DNA of 64,000 nucleotides from Deltaproteobacteria bacterium (GCA_040223695.1 JAVKFU010000015.1:568692-632691); one strand, 5' to 3'. Positions 53,302 through 61,861 are shown, counted from the first letter of the stretch. A program made the numbers and translations. Notes: a model not told the origin generated them from the sequence alone.

Positions 53302-54468
53302 ATGAAACTCGACTCAAGGGAAATGAAAGCCGTAATAACGGTCGCTATTATTATGGCTTCGAGGCTTCTCGGCATATTCCTCATACTACCGGTATTCAGC
53401 GTTTATACGGAAAAGTACCCCGGCTCGGACCTCGCGCTTGCGGGTATCGCGTTCGGCATATACGCGCTCGTGCAGAGTCTGCTTCAGCTTCCGTTCGGCT
53501 GGGCGAGCGACAGATTCGGAAGAAAGCCCGTCCTCCTGCTGGGTATAGGGATATTCACCGCGGGCAGCGTCCTCTGCGGCATGGCGGATACTATAAACGA
53601 GCTGATACTAGCCCGTATAGTGCAGGGAGGAGGCGCAATCACCTCTGTAGCAATAGCCTCACTCGGCGACGTCACGCGGCCCGGGGTAAGGGCGCAGAGC
53701 TTTACGATAGTAGGCATAGGCGTGGGGACCTCATTTCTCCTCGCTATAGTTCTGGGGCCTCTTCTCGCGGCGCGAATAGGATTTTCGAGCCTCTTCTATA
53801 TACTCGCCGCGCTCGGAGCTGTTTCCATTCTAATCACCTTCTTTTTCTTCCCGGAGATACAAAAGGAAACCCCGAAAGCTCAAGAACAGGGAATAATGAA
53901 GCTGATTACGGACCCGGAGATGAGGAGGCTTCTGGTATCGGCACTGATACTGGCGCTTTCCGTAAACCTCTTCGTCTTTATTTACCCGCTCACATGGACC
54001 GCTCTCGGAGTGAGCGAAGCCGCTCTGTGGAAGGTATATCTCATGGCGCTCATACCGTCCGTGGTCTTCGTTTACCCGTATGTAAGGTACACGGAGATAA
54101 GGAACAGCCTGGGCATTACCGCCAAGGCAGGCTGGGCCCTGATAGCGCTCGCTTTTTTAATATACCCCTTTGGAGCACGCGCCGCCTGGATATTGTACGG
54201 AGTAGGCATGGCATACTTCGCCGGTCACAGTATAATACAGTCGCTCCTCCCGGCGTTTCTCACGCAGAGAGTGGGACAGGAAAAGAGGGGCGCGACGACC
54301 GGCATATACAACCTCGCCAGCTTTTTCGGCTCCTCGTTAGGAGGCATGATGGCGGGCTTTCTCTATCAGCTTAATCCGAATCTACCTGTAATCACGGGCC
54401 TACTGTTCGTAATCGGCTGGGGGCTCTTCGGTCTTCCGAATGCGCCTGCAATCAGGCGTCATGAGTGA
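53302..54468 (+). CDS. MFS transporter
   Basis: 388 residues, twelve membrane helices. The motif A loop between helices 2 and 3 reads GWASDRFGRKPVLL; motif in helix 4-5 is ARIVQGGGAITSVAIASLGDV, and motif C-like GTSFLLAIVLGP suggests a drug/H+ antiporter type (DHA1, YfcJ-/SugE-like efflux). Substrate unknown. Helix 8-9 loop has KAGWALIALAFLIYPFGA, as in many small-molecule exporters. Confidence 0.88.
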   Translation: MKLDSREMKAVITVAIIMASRLLGIFLILPVFSVYTEKYPGSDLALAGIAFGIYALVQSLLQLPFGWASDRFGRKPVLLLGIGIFTAGSVLCGMADTINELILARIVQGGGAITSVAIASLGDVTRPGVRAQSFTIVGIGVGTSFLLAIVLGPLLAARIGFSSLFYILAALGAVSILITFFFFPEIQKETPKAQEQGIMKLITDPEMRRLLVSALILALSVNLFVFIYPLTWTALGVSEAALWKVYLMALIPSVVFVYPYVRYTEIRNSLGITAKAGWALIALAFLIYPFGARAAWILYGVGMAYFAGHSIIQSLLPAFLTQRVGQEKRGATTGIYNLASFFGSSLGGMMAGFLYQLNPNLPVITGLLFVIGWGLFGLPNAPAIRRHE

Positions 54469-54588
54469 GGCTGCGGAGATTATGTGCATACTACTTGGTA
54501 CTTCATCCCGGAATTAATCAAACTATTATAAAGCCGGTTCAGAAATGCAGGGGAGTTATTCAAAAATACGAGTGGCGCTTACAGGGTG

Positions 54589-55563
54589 TCAGGCTATACC
54601 GTTGGTTCTGATGTTTTCGAGTGCCGTGCGGGTCTGATAGAGGTCCGAGACCTGCACCGCGTCTATCTCGTCAAGCACCTCGGAGTAGCTCTCCCTCGCC
54701 CTGCCGCCCGCGATCACGGGCACACCGGGAAGGTGGCTCCTGAGCTTCCTCAGCTCCTGTATTACGGCAGTATCTTTTTCGGGATAAATCAGGCTCAGAA
54801 TCACAACTCTTGAGTTATTATACTTCGCGGCCCCGGCTATTTCTTCTGAGGGGAGGTTCGGACCGAGGTATGTGACGTTCCAGCCTTCGCTCGCCGCCGT
54901 TACCGCCGCCGCAAGGGCCCCTATATCATGCCACTGGTCGGACGGTGTCGTGACCAGAACGTTCGGAGCGCCCGGAAAGGCCTTCTGCGATGAAAGGAGG
55001 TTTCCCAGGAATGTCCTCACGACGTGTGACGCCAGGTGCTCATGGGAAACCCTGATCTCTCCCTTCCGCCAGAGCTCCCCTATCCTCTCCATCAGGGGTA
55101 GTATTACGCGCTCGAGAAGGGCATTGCGTCCCATTTCCGTCTCGCAGCTTATAAGCAAATTTTCCAGGGTCTTGCGGTCCATCTGATTGAGCGCGGACAT
55201 GAAGGATTCTATGTAGACCTCGTTGTCCTTGACAACGCTTATATCTCTGCCTTTGACCATTTCAGGCGGCTTTCTAAGCGGCATATCGATGACATTCATC
55301 TCCCCCACGATTTCCCTGAGCTCATCGTCAGTGTAGCTTACGACCTGGCTAATCGGGAAACCGGCCTCGGTGGCTTCACGTAAAAGAGTAAGGCGCTCTA
55401 TATCACCTTCAGTATAATGCCTTCTATTATTGGAATCTCTCTCCGGTTTTACAACATTGTAACGCCTTTCCCAGGCTCTGATCGCGTGCGGCGTGAGCCC
55501 GGTTCTTTTGGAAGCAACCTTCATCGAGTATTTCTTTTCCGTAATCGGGCCGTTTGTACTCAT
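54589..55563 (-). CDS. MerR-type cobalamin-binding light-response regulator (CarH/LitR class)
   Basis: 324 residues. N-terminal MerR helix-turn-helix (SMKVASKRTGLTPHAIRAWE, RRYNVVKPERDSNNRRHY), a helical bundle (about 115-195) carrying the cobalamin-cap signature W165-x9-E175-H176 (LWRKGEIRVSHEH), and a B12-binding Rossmann domain with H212 in QWHDIG as lower axial ligand. CarH-type proteins bind adenosylcobalamin, hold promoters closed in the dark and release them when light breaks the Co-C bond. The residue corresponding to CarH H132, which ligates cobalt after light, is R166 here. The gene is divergent from the fasciclin gene; its promoter has a hexamer array and leaves almost no leader before ATG. 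Confidence 0.88.
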   Translation of the reverse strand: MSTNGPITEKKYSMKVASKRTGLTPHAIRAWERRYNVVKPERDSNNRRHYTEGDIERLTLLREATEAGFPISQVVSYTDDELREIVGEMNVIDMPLRKPPEMVKGRDISVVKDNEVYIESFMSALNQMDRKTLENLLISCETEMGRNALLERVILPLMERIGELWRKGEIRVSHEHLASHVVRTFLGNLLSSQKAFPGAPNVLVTTPSDQWHDIGALAAAVTAASEGWNVTYLGPNLPSEEIAGAAKYNNSRVVILSLIYPEKDTAVIQELRKLRSHLPGVPVIAGGRARESYSEVLDEIDAVQVSDLYQTRTALENIRTNGIA

Positions 55564-55569
55564 ACTTGT

Positions 55570-55609
55570 ATGTTAAACAATCGTCTAACAGTTGTCAAGA
55601 TAATGTAAA
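55570..55609 (-). promoter_or_regulatory. CarH-like gene promoter with four 11-bp repeats
   Basis: On the minus strand: TTTACA, TTGACA, TAGACG and TTAACA occur at exact 11-bp steps (forward starts 55604, 55593, 55582, 55571). TTGACA is the -35 and TAACAT (55570-55575) the -10, 17 bases apart. The array therefore covers the whole promoter. The expected start site is at about 55563, i.e. the A of the ATG. Confidence 0.7.
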
Positions 55610-55748
55610 TTCCACGATTTTTAAAATTCTTCTCAACTTCTAATGATTATTCAAAAAAAGCCAATAACCACGAGCAATGCAATGATATTGTTTGTTTTGG
55701 CTGTACAAAAGGACCAGGTAGCGCGAGAGATGCCAAAAAAAATAATGC

Positions 55749-55796
55749 TTGACATATGCTATACATTAATTTACTATAGTAGACATGCTATAGACA
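55749..55796 (+). promoter_or_regulatory. Promoter of the fasciclin-sigma operon with hexamer array
   Basis: TTGACA (55749-55754), a 17-base spacer and TACTAT (55772-55777). TNNACA-type hexamers recur: TTGACA at 55749, TATACA 55760, TTTACT 55770, TAGACA 55780 and TAGACA 55791, spaced 11, 10, 10 and 11 bases. The -10 lies in the palindrome TACTATAGTA. A repressor filling the array would cover -35, -10 and start. Confidence 0.7.
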
Positions 55797-55892
55797 ATCA
55801 TTAGATTCACGTGATCCAAGATACGTACGTATGAATAACGATGTGTATTGCATGTAAGTAGTAGGGGAAAATCATATCAGGAGGTAATCGTT

Positions 55893-56417
55893 ATGAGATT
55901 ACTAGCTAAATCAGGATTTGCAGTAACATTTTTTATAGCAGTAGCAGCTTTGGTAATGGGTTCTGTTCCGGCATATTCAGGCTCATACGGAGAGAAGCAA
56001 AGGGACGTTGTGGACACGGCGGTGGATGCAGGCTCTTTTACCACGCTTGCGGCGGCGCTTGAGGCGGCGGGGCTCGTGGAAACCCTGAAGGGAGAGGGAC
56101 CGTTTACCGTATTCGCCCCGACTGACGAGGCTTTCGCAAAGCTTCCCGAGGGCACGGTAGAAACCCTGCTCAGGCCCGAGAACAAGGACAAGCTCGTGGC
56201 AGTCCTCACCTACCACGTTGTTCCCGGAAAGGTAACGGCGGAGGAGGTTGTAAAGATGGACTCCGCGAAATCGGTAAACGGCGCTGTAATACCGATCAAG
56301 GTAGATGAGGGCGTTGTAACGGTTGATAACGCAACCGTAATAAAGCCTGATGTCATGGCCAGTAACGGAGTAATACACGTTATCGACGCGGTTATACTGC
56401 CGGACGATAATGAATAA
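55893..56417 (+). CDS. Exported fasciclin (FAS1) domain protein
   Basis: 174 residues from ATG at 55893, placed by CAGGAGGT. Signal peptide ([20 protein letters not shown], cleavage near AYSG). One FAS1 domain: [20 protein letters not shown], the conserved [30 protein letters not shown] and the closing [15 protein letters not shown]1 proteins are adhesion or surface proteins; bacterial versions often appear among stress- or light-induced genes. First gene after a strong, array-covered promoter and probably co-transcribed with the sigma factor 85 bp downstream, with a hairpin between. Confidence 0.9.
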   Translation: MRLLAKSGFAVTFFIAVAALVMGSVPAYSGSYGEKQRDVVDTAVDAGSFTTLAAALEAAGLVETLKGEGPFTVFAPTDEAFAKLPEGTVETLLRPENKDKLVAVLTYHVVPGKVTAEEVVKMDSAKSVNGAVIPIKVDEGVVTVDNATVIKPDVMASNGVIHVIDAVILPDDNE

Positions 56418-56430
56418 CCAGAGTGTCCCG

Positions 56431-56453
56431 GGGCCGGGTATAAGCCCGGTCCC
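56431..56453 (+). terminator. Hairpin between fasciclin and sigma-factor genes
   Basis: GGGCCGGG (56431-56438) and CCCGG-T-CCC (56445-56453) pair with one bulge. Only a weak T/A tract follows, so partial read-through into the sigma factor gene is plausible. Confidence 0.45.
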
Positions 56454-56502
56454 ATTTATATATAAACGTTGATCAAAAAATACAATATAAGAGAGAGAGA
56501 AA

Positions 56503-57660
56503 ATGAACACACTTGAACAAAATTTCGATCAAATGATCATTCGTGAAGGCAGTTACCAAGACTCGGAAGATTCAGATCACTACTCCCTGGACAAAGAATT
56601 CAAGGATTACGGAAGCGAGGCATCAAACAGCTTCATGGCGGAAAAGAGGAATTTCAGTAGATTCGGCGGTAAAAGTCCCTCGGACAGAGATAACAAATGG
56701 ATGAAATACGATGAGGAAAGGGTTCTGCACGTATATTTCAGGGACCTGCTCACGGAGCCACTTCTTACGGCTAACGGCGAAAAGGAGCTTGGCGCTAAAA
56801 TTAAGGAGTGTGAAACAAAGGTCAGGGAAATACAGAAGCAGCTGGAGGATTTATCCAAACCCCGGTGTAAGAAAAAAGACGGTTCGGTCAGGGACAGGAA
56901 AAAACTATCCGCTTACAGCAAGGTCTACACAGAGAAGGCAAATGAGCTTAAAGCACAGTTTATTAAGTCAAACCTGAGGCTCGTCGTGAGCATAGCCAAG
57001 AGGCATCTGGGAAGAGGGCTCCCCCTTACGGACCTCGTGCAGGAGGGGAACCTCGGACTTATCAGAGCGGTAGAAAAATTCGACTATAGAAAAGGATTCA
57101 AATTCTCCACATACGCCGCGTGGTGGATACATCAGTCCGTAACCAGGGCCATAGCGGAGAAAACGAGGACTATTAAGGTTCCGGTATACGTGCTTGAGCA
57201 GTCGGGCAAGGTGTTCAGGGCGAAATACGCGCTCCAGGATGAGCGGGGCAGAAAGCCTCTCCCGGAGGAAATATCGGAGAAAACGGGGCTTTCAATAGAA
57301 ATCGTACAGGCTGTACTTGACGGAAACGACAGCGTCCTTTCGCTCGACAAGCCCGCAAACGAGGAGAAAACCAAATCATACGTTGACTTAATGCCCGATG
57401 AAGACTCTTTAACCCAGGAAACGGCGATTGCGGCGCAGAGGGTGAGGAAGCTGATCGACGACTCACTCTCATCCCTTTCCGAAAAGGAAGAAGAAGTAAT
57501 AAGGATGAGATACGGAATCGGCGCGCAGAAGGTGTTCACGCTTGATGAGATCGGCGGAAGGTTCGGTGTAACGCGGGAGAGGATAAGGCAGATCGAAAAA
57601 GGAGCGCTTGAGAAGATAGCCAGGTCCGATAAGGGAGAGGCGCTCAGGCAGTATCTTTAG
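56503..57660 (+). CDS. RpoD-like (group 2) sigma-70 factor
   Basis: 385 residues. Regions 1.2 (HVYFRDLLTEPLLTANGEKE), 2 (NLRLVVSIAKRHLGRGLPL, DLVQEGNLGLIRAVEKFDYR, FKFSTYAAWWIHQSVTRAI), 3 (RKPLPEEISEKTGLS) and 4 (EKEEEVIRMRYG, then FTLDEIGGRFGVTRERIRQI) are all present. The N-terminal ~75 residues are unlike region 1.1 of primary sigma factors. The length and lack of 1.1 suggest an alternative, group 2 factor. It follows the fasciclin gene and lies in the light-response locus; GAGAGAG precedes ATG. In other light systems CarH/LitR regulators control a sigma factor, so the same cascade is plausible here. Confidence 0.9.
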   Translation: MNTLEQNFDQMIIREGSYQDSEDSDHYSLDKEFKDYGSEASNSFMAEKRNFSRFGGKSPSDRDNKWMKYDEERVLHVYFRDLLTEPLLTANGEKELGAKIKECETKVREIQKQLEDLSKPRCKKKDGSVRDRKKLSAYSKVYTEKANELKAQFIKSNLRLVVSIAKRHLGRGLPLTDLVQEGNLGLIRAVEKFDYRKGFKFSTYAAWWIHQSVTRAIAEKTRTIKVPVYVLEQSGKVFRAKYALQDERGRKPLPEEISEKTGLSIEIVQAVLDGNDSVLSLDKPANEEKTKSYVDLMPDEDSLTQETAIAAQRVRKLIDDSLSSLSEKEEEVIRMRYGIGAQKVFTLDEIGGRFGVTRERIRQIEKGALEKIARSDKGEALRQYL

Positions 57661-58154
57661 TATTTAATCGAAAACCAATCAACGGCATCGCCCTGTACGA
57701 ATCATCATGCTGAATTGGAAATTCTCGTCACAGGCGTTACAAATTACTGAGGCCGGATCCAGGGAACGCGCCCCAATCACTCTGATACGGGTTTGGGATG
57801 TTGTCCGCCGAGGCTCAATATAACGAGTTCAAAATCCGATATCAGGCGACACTATGCTGGCGGTCTCAGCCGACTATCACAAAAAAACACTGAAAATTTT
57901 CTTAAAATCAAATTTCTTCTGGATTGAAGTAATTCAACCAAGTACAATTGACTGTATCCGGGCCCTAAAATCGATAGTTATTAACTTCGAATATTGGCGC
58001 TCTGTCATCTAATGAACAGCAAAAGTGTTGAAATTGAATACTTTAAGCGGCTTCGTCATTATAGCCTTTTCTATGATAAGAATAAAAACGCCGAACCAAA
58101 GAGACAAAAGCGAGCAAGGGCGCTATTTACAGGAGGAAATACAAGTTTAAGGCC
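57661..58154. other. Intergenic, nothing recognised
   Basis: About 490 bases between the sigma factor and the photolyase. I looked for an 11-bp hexamer array as at 55570-55796 and did not find a convincing one; no good -35/-10 pair either. GGAGG at ~58131 is too far from the photolyase ATG to be its ribosome site. Confidence 0.4.
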
Positions 58155-59528
58155 ATGATGCACTCAAAATCCATATTCTGGTTTAAGAGGGATTTAAGAA
58201 CGGAGGACAATACGGGTCTATGCCGCGCAGCGGCAGAGAGCGCCGAAATTATACCGCTCTACGTACTAGAGGACAAGATTCTTGCCCAGTACCCCTCAAA
58301 AAGCAGGCGTCTCGGTTTCTTTGTGGACGCGCTGCACAACCTCGATAGCGAGCTAAGGAAGCTTGGCTCCCGTCTTCTCGTTTTAAGGGGAAAGGCGGAG
58401 GAGATTATCCCGGAGATGATAAAGACTCAAAAGGTTGAGGCCGTCTACACGAACCGCGCATACGGCTTTTCGGGCGTGAAGAGGGATATTGGAGTCGAGC
58501 ACGAGTGTAAATCACTCGGTATCGCCTTTAAAAAGTTTGAGGACACCTTTCTGGTTCCACCGGAGGAGATTGAGCAGAGAAAGGTATTTACCCCGTTTTA
58601 CAGGCTCTGGCAAGGCAAGAAAAAGAGGACCGTTCTCCTGAGCCCCGAAAAAATCGTTTCTCCCAAAATCGAAGCGCCTGACTTGGCGAGTATGACGGCT
58701 GAGCTCGATTACGAAGAGAATAGACACTGGCCGATGGACTTCCCGGACGGGAGACTCGACAATTTTGACTTTGATGAATACGAAAACACGCGTAACTATC
58801 CCTATATCGACGGCACATCGAAGCTCTCCCCTTATCTCAGGTTCGGAGTGGTCTCGGTCAGAAAGGTTTATAAGGCTGCTACAGGAGGGAGCCCCGAGCC
58901 GAACGCCTATGTGTCGGAGCTTGCGTGGAGGGAGTTCTGGTATCACATCATGCACAATTTTCCTGAAACGCGCACCCTGGAGTTTCAGGAAAAGAGACGC
59001 AATATCAAGTGGATAGACAACGACGCGTGGTATGAAGCATGGAAGGAGGGGCGCACGGGTTATCCGATAGTGGACGCCGGGATGAGGCAGCTCAGGGAGG
59101 AAGGCTGGATACATAACCGAGTCAGGATGATAGTCGCATCGTTTCTTACAAAGGACCTCATCATGGACTGGAGGCTCGGTGACAGGCACTTCTTCGACCA
59201 CCTGGTCGATTACGACGAGATAGTGGACATCGGAAACTGGCAATGGACCGCCTCATGCGGGGCGGACCCCAAGCCCTTCAGGATTTTCAATCCCCTGCTA
59301 CAGTCACAGAACTACGATCCGGAATGTGAATACATAAAGCGGTATGTACCGGAGCTTTCGAGGACCGAGCCGGAGAAAATACACAATCCGCTCACATACA
59401 AGCTGCCCTACCTCACACCCATCGTTAACCACTACGAAATGAGAAACCTGGCCCACGAAGCGTACTCGGGAGGACGCATTGACGACGAGTACATCTCGCA
59501 GATTAAAAAGGACCGGGGCTTTTTCTAA
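58155..59528 (+). CDS. phr: Cryptochrome/photolyase-family flavoprotein (class I CPD photolyase-like)
   Basis: 457 residues. N-terminal antenna domain (IFWFKRDLRTEDNTGL, LYVLEDKI) and the FAD-binding helical domain (ELAWREFWYHIM, GRTGYPIVDAGMRQLREEGW, HNRVRMIVASFLTKDLIMDW, GNWQWTASCGADP, FRIFNP). Spacing from W339 to W362 is 23, the same as E. coli W359 to W382, so D358 occupies the position of E. coli N378 next to flavin N5; Asp there is typical of plant cryptochromes rather than photolyases. Repair of pyrimidine dimers by blue light is the default prediction, with the substitution making flavin chemistry uncertain. Heads a presumed three-gene group. Confidence 0.9.
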   Translation: MMHSKSIFWFKRDLRTEDNTGLCRAAAESAEIIPLYVLEDKILAQYPSKSRRLGFFVDALHNLDSELRKLGSRLLVLRGKAEEIIPEMIKTQKVEAVYTNRAYGFSGVKRDIGVEHECKSLGIAFKKFEDTFLVPPEEIEQRKVFTPFYRLWQGKKKRTVLLSPEKIVSPKIEAPDLASMTAELDYEENRHWPMDFPDGRLDNFDFDEYENTRNYPYIDGTSKLSPYLRFGVVSVRKVYKAATGGSPEPNAYVSELAWREFWYHIMHNFPETRTLEFQEKRRNIKWIDNDAWYEAWKEGRTGYPIVDAGMRQLREEGWIHNRVRMIVASFLTKDLIMDWRLGDRHFFDHLVDYDEIVDIGNWQWTASCGADPKPFRIFNPLLQSQNYDPECEYIKRYVPELSRTEPEKIHNPLTYKLPYLTPIVNHYEMRNLAHEAYSGGRIDDEYISQIKKDRGFF

Positions 59529-59829
59529 CCGGGGGCACTATTCCCGCCAGGAGATTCATCAGCTCCGAGAGCAGTCTCCGTGTCTTGTCTCCCCACCCCG
59601 GCCCTCAAGGCGCAGACCACTCATTTCGAGTTTCAGTGAAGGCGCGCTCACGGGCTTATAAAAACCATCCGGATCAGGACCGCCGGGTGGACGACAGGGT
59701 CATCTCTACTGTTTATCGCCGCCATTGTCGCCTGCGAAAAGGCCCGCGGCCTTTAGTTGCTATTTTGCTCCTTGAAAGAGGTTAGGCGTTTTTTAAAGAA
59801 ACTGCTACACTTAGATATGTGAGGAAGTA
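59529..59829. other. Intergenic, nothing certain
   Basis: About 300 bases of GC-moderate DNA with protein-like composition on the plus strand but no convincing start or family. Confidence 0.35.
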
Positions 59830-60615
59830 ATGGCGTTAAGCGTATTGATGGTTTACGAACCTGTTTCATCCACAAGAGAAAAGGAAAATTACTGGCGGAG
59901 CTACATCTCGTTTTATGAAAAGTTCTGGGACAGACCCGCAACGCCGCAAAGCTCATGGTACGGAAGTGAGTACGACCAATTCAGGGGAGCCCTCGCAGAA
60001 GAACTCGGCCTGGATAAGAAGGAAATACAGGACTGCTTTTTCATGAAGGACGCGGAGGGCAATTATTATGTAGTGCCGGTAGGATCGAAGGTCAACCTGA
60101 ACATATTCAGCGCGGAGAACTTCATACCGCTCGAATGGTTTCTGATGTATGAGGGCGGCGAGAAGAAGTATTTCTATACTCATACGGGCTTCGGCGCAAT
60201 ACACCAAGACGCTATTTACTACACCGCAAGGATTGAGGACGCTTCACACAGGTTAAAAGAAGCGGCCCGGGAAATAGATACCGCAATCGCACCCGATGGA
60301 GGGGTTCCGACTCGGTCTCTATCGGAGGCCCTGACCGACATAAAGCGGGGCATTTTAAACATTACGGACTGGCTCTCGGGATTCAACGCGGCGGGGTACG
60401 TGCTTCTAAACTACGGGGAGATATGCTCTCACATCGAGCCTGACTCGATGAAAAACGAGGATTCCGTCTCCGAGCTGAGACACGCCATCAGGCTTGCCGG
60501 CGAGGGGAAGCACGAGGAAGCCGAGACATCTCTAAGAATATTGCTCGGCAAATGGGATGAGATACAGAGGGCGGCATCAGGGGATAAACCGCGGGTCTCC
60601 TCCACATTACAATAA
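59830..60615 (+). CDS. Unrecognised protein between photolyase and YbgA-like gene
   Basis: 261 residues; GAGGAAG precedes ATG. Aromatic-rich soluble N-terminus (ENYWRSYISFYEKFWDRP, SWYGSEYDQFRGALAEELG), a beta-rich middle (GNYYVVPVGSKVNL, IPLEWFLMYEGGEKKYFYTH) and a helical C-terminal part that ends in a TPR-like repeat (AIRLAGEGKHEEAETSLRI). No signal peptide, no membrane segment, no cofactor motif I recognise. Its place inside the photolyase - YbgA group makes a light- or DNA-repair-related role likely by association only. Confidence 0.7.
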   Translation: MALSVLMVYEPVSSTREKENYWRSYISFYEKFWDRPATPQSSWYGSEYDQFRGALAEELGLDKKEIQDCFFMKDAEGNYYVVPVGSKVNLNIFSAENFIPLEWFLMYEGGEKKYFYTHTGFGAIHQDAIYYTARIEDASHRLKEAAREIDTAIAPDGGVPTRSLSEALTDIKRGILNITDWLSGFNAAGYVLLNYGEICSHIEPDSMKNEDSVSELRHAIRLAGEGKHEEAETSLRILLGKWDEIQRAASGDKPRVSSTLQ

Positions 60616-60692
60616 AGAACAGCATTTCGCTCTATTGTTATACATCTGGCGATGACGCGCTCTTAAAGACACACTCCGCCCAAGGCTTTGAT

Positions 60693-61679
60693 ATGACCGG
60701 CAGAACACTTAAGAAACAGTTTCCGAGGCCTGTAGTGGTAACCAGCAAGTGCTTTGAATTCGACGCCTGCAGGTACAACGGCCAGATGATTCCCAACAAC
60801 TTCGTGCAGAGGCTTGAGCCGTTCGTCGACTTCAGGCCGGTTTGTCCAGAGGTGGAAATCGGCCTCGGTATTCCGAGGGACCCGGTGAGGGTCGTGAATA
60901 AGAAGGGGGACAGGAAACTTGTACAACCCTCCACAGGGCGTGATCTTACGTCGCTCATGAGAAGCTTCTCGGAAAAGCATCTGAATTCGCTCTCTCATGT
61001 GGACGGTTTCATACTCAAAAGCCGCTCCCCGTCGTGCGGACTAAAGGACGCAAAGGAATTCCCGAACGCGGATAGCGAGATAGCGACCGGAAAGGGCCCG
61101 GGGCTTTTCGCGGAAAAGGTGCTTAAAAGGTTTCCCGGACTCGCCGTTGAGGACGAGGGGAGGCTGAGGAATTTCAGGATCAGGGAGCATTTTCTCACAA
61201 AACTCTATACCCTCGCGCGTTTCAGAGAGGTGAAGAGAAAGGGCGCCTCCGGAGAACTCGTAAGATTTCATACCGAGAACAAGCTTCTTCTAATGTCCTA
61301 CAATCAGAAAGAGATGAGGGAGCTTGGGAAGATCACCGCCAACATGGGCAGAAAACCCTCAAGCGAGGTAATAGCGGAGTACGGAGAGCGTCTTCATCAT
61401 GCGTTCGCTAACGTGTCCAGACGGCCCTCCAACATAAATGTCCTCATGCACGCTCTCGGTTATTTCTCCGACAAACTTACCGGCAGGGAGAAGGCTTACT
61501 TCCTCGACCTTCTGGAGAGCTACCGGAGCGGAAAGATACCGCTGAGCGCGGTGCTTACCGTGCTTGAATCCTGGATCGTAAAATATGAAGAGGAATACCT
61601 GGCCCGTCAGACGTTTTTCGAGCCATACCCGCCCGAGCTGATCGACATAGGCGACTCGGGGAAAGGGAGAGCTATTTAA
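60693..61679 (+). CDS. DUF523-DUF1722 fusion protein (YbgA-like)
   Basis: 328 residues. N-terminal DUF523 with conserved cysteines (VVTSKCFEFDACRYNG, FRPVCPEVEIGLGIPRDP, FILKSRSPSCGL) that could ligate an iron-sulfur cluster, then DUF1722 (YbgA) from about 190 (FHTENKLLLMSYNQKEMREL, HALGYFSDKLTGREK, EYLARQTFFEPYPPEL). YbgA is encoded next to the photolyase gene in E. coli, and DUF523-DUF1722 fusions recur in photolyase/MerR-B12 neighbourhoods, so the link to the photolyase upstream is consistent with known context. Biochemical role not established. Confidence 0.88.
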   Translation: MTGRTLKKQFPRPVVVTSKCFEFDACRYNGQMIPNNFVQRLEPFVDFRPVCPEVEIGLGIPRDPVRVVNKKGDRKLVQPSTGRDLTSLMRSFSEKHLNSLSHVDGFILKSRSPSCGLKDAKEFPNADSEIATGKGPGLFAEKVLKRFPGLAVEDEGRLRNFRIREHFLTKLYTLARFREVKRKGASGELVRFHTENKLLLMSYNQKEMRELGKITANMGRKPSSEVIAEYGERLHHAFANVSRRPSNINVLMHALGYFSDKLTGREKAYFLDLLESYRSGKIPLSAVLTVLESWIVKYEEEYLARQTFFEPYPPELIDIGDSGKGRAI

Positions 61680-61861
61680 ACCAGGTCCGGATAGCTTTAG
61701 CTGTCCATGCGAAGCGGTCCAGGTAATTCCCATCGAGACGCAATCCATCTCGAAGATTCTATATTCCGTAAAAGCTTATTCTACTCCCGTATTCCGAATA
61801 AAAAATTTATAAACATTTCGTGTTTTATATGTTAAATTTTTCAAAGGAGATGTCCGCACCC

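Noticed and set aside
57661..58154. CarH-type hexamer array upstream of the photolyase
   Set aside because: Isolated TACA/GACT fragments occur (e.g. near 57940), but without 10-11 bp periodicity or a matching promoter.
58512..59243. 243-codon frame opposite the photolyase
   Set aside because: Antisense shadow of a fully conserved gene.
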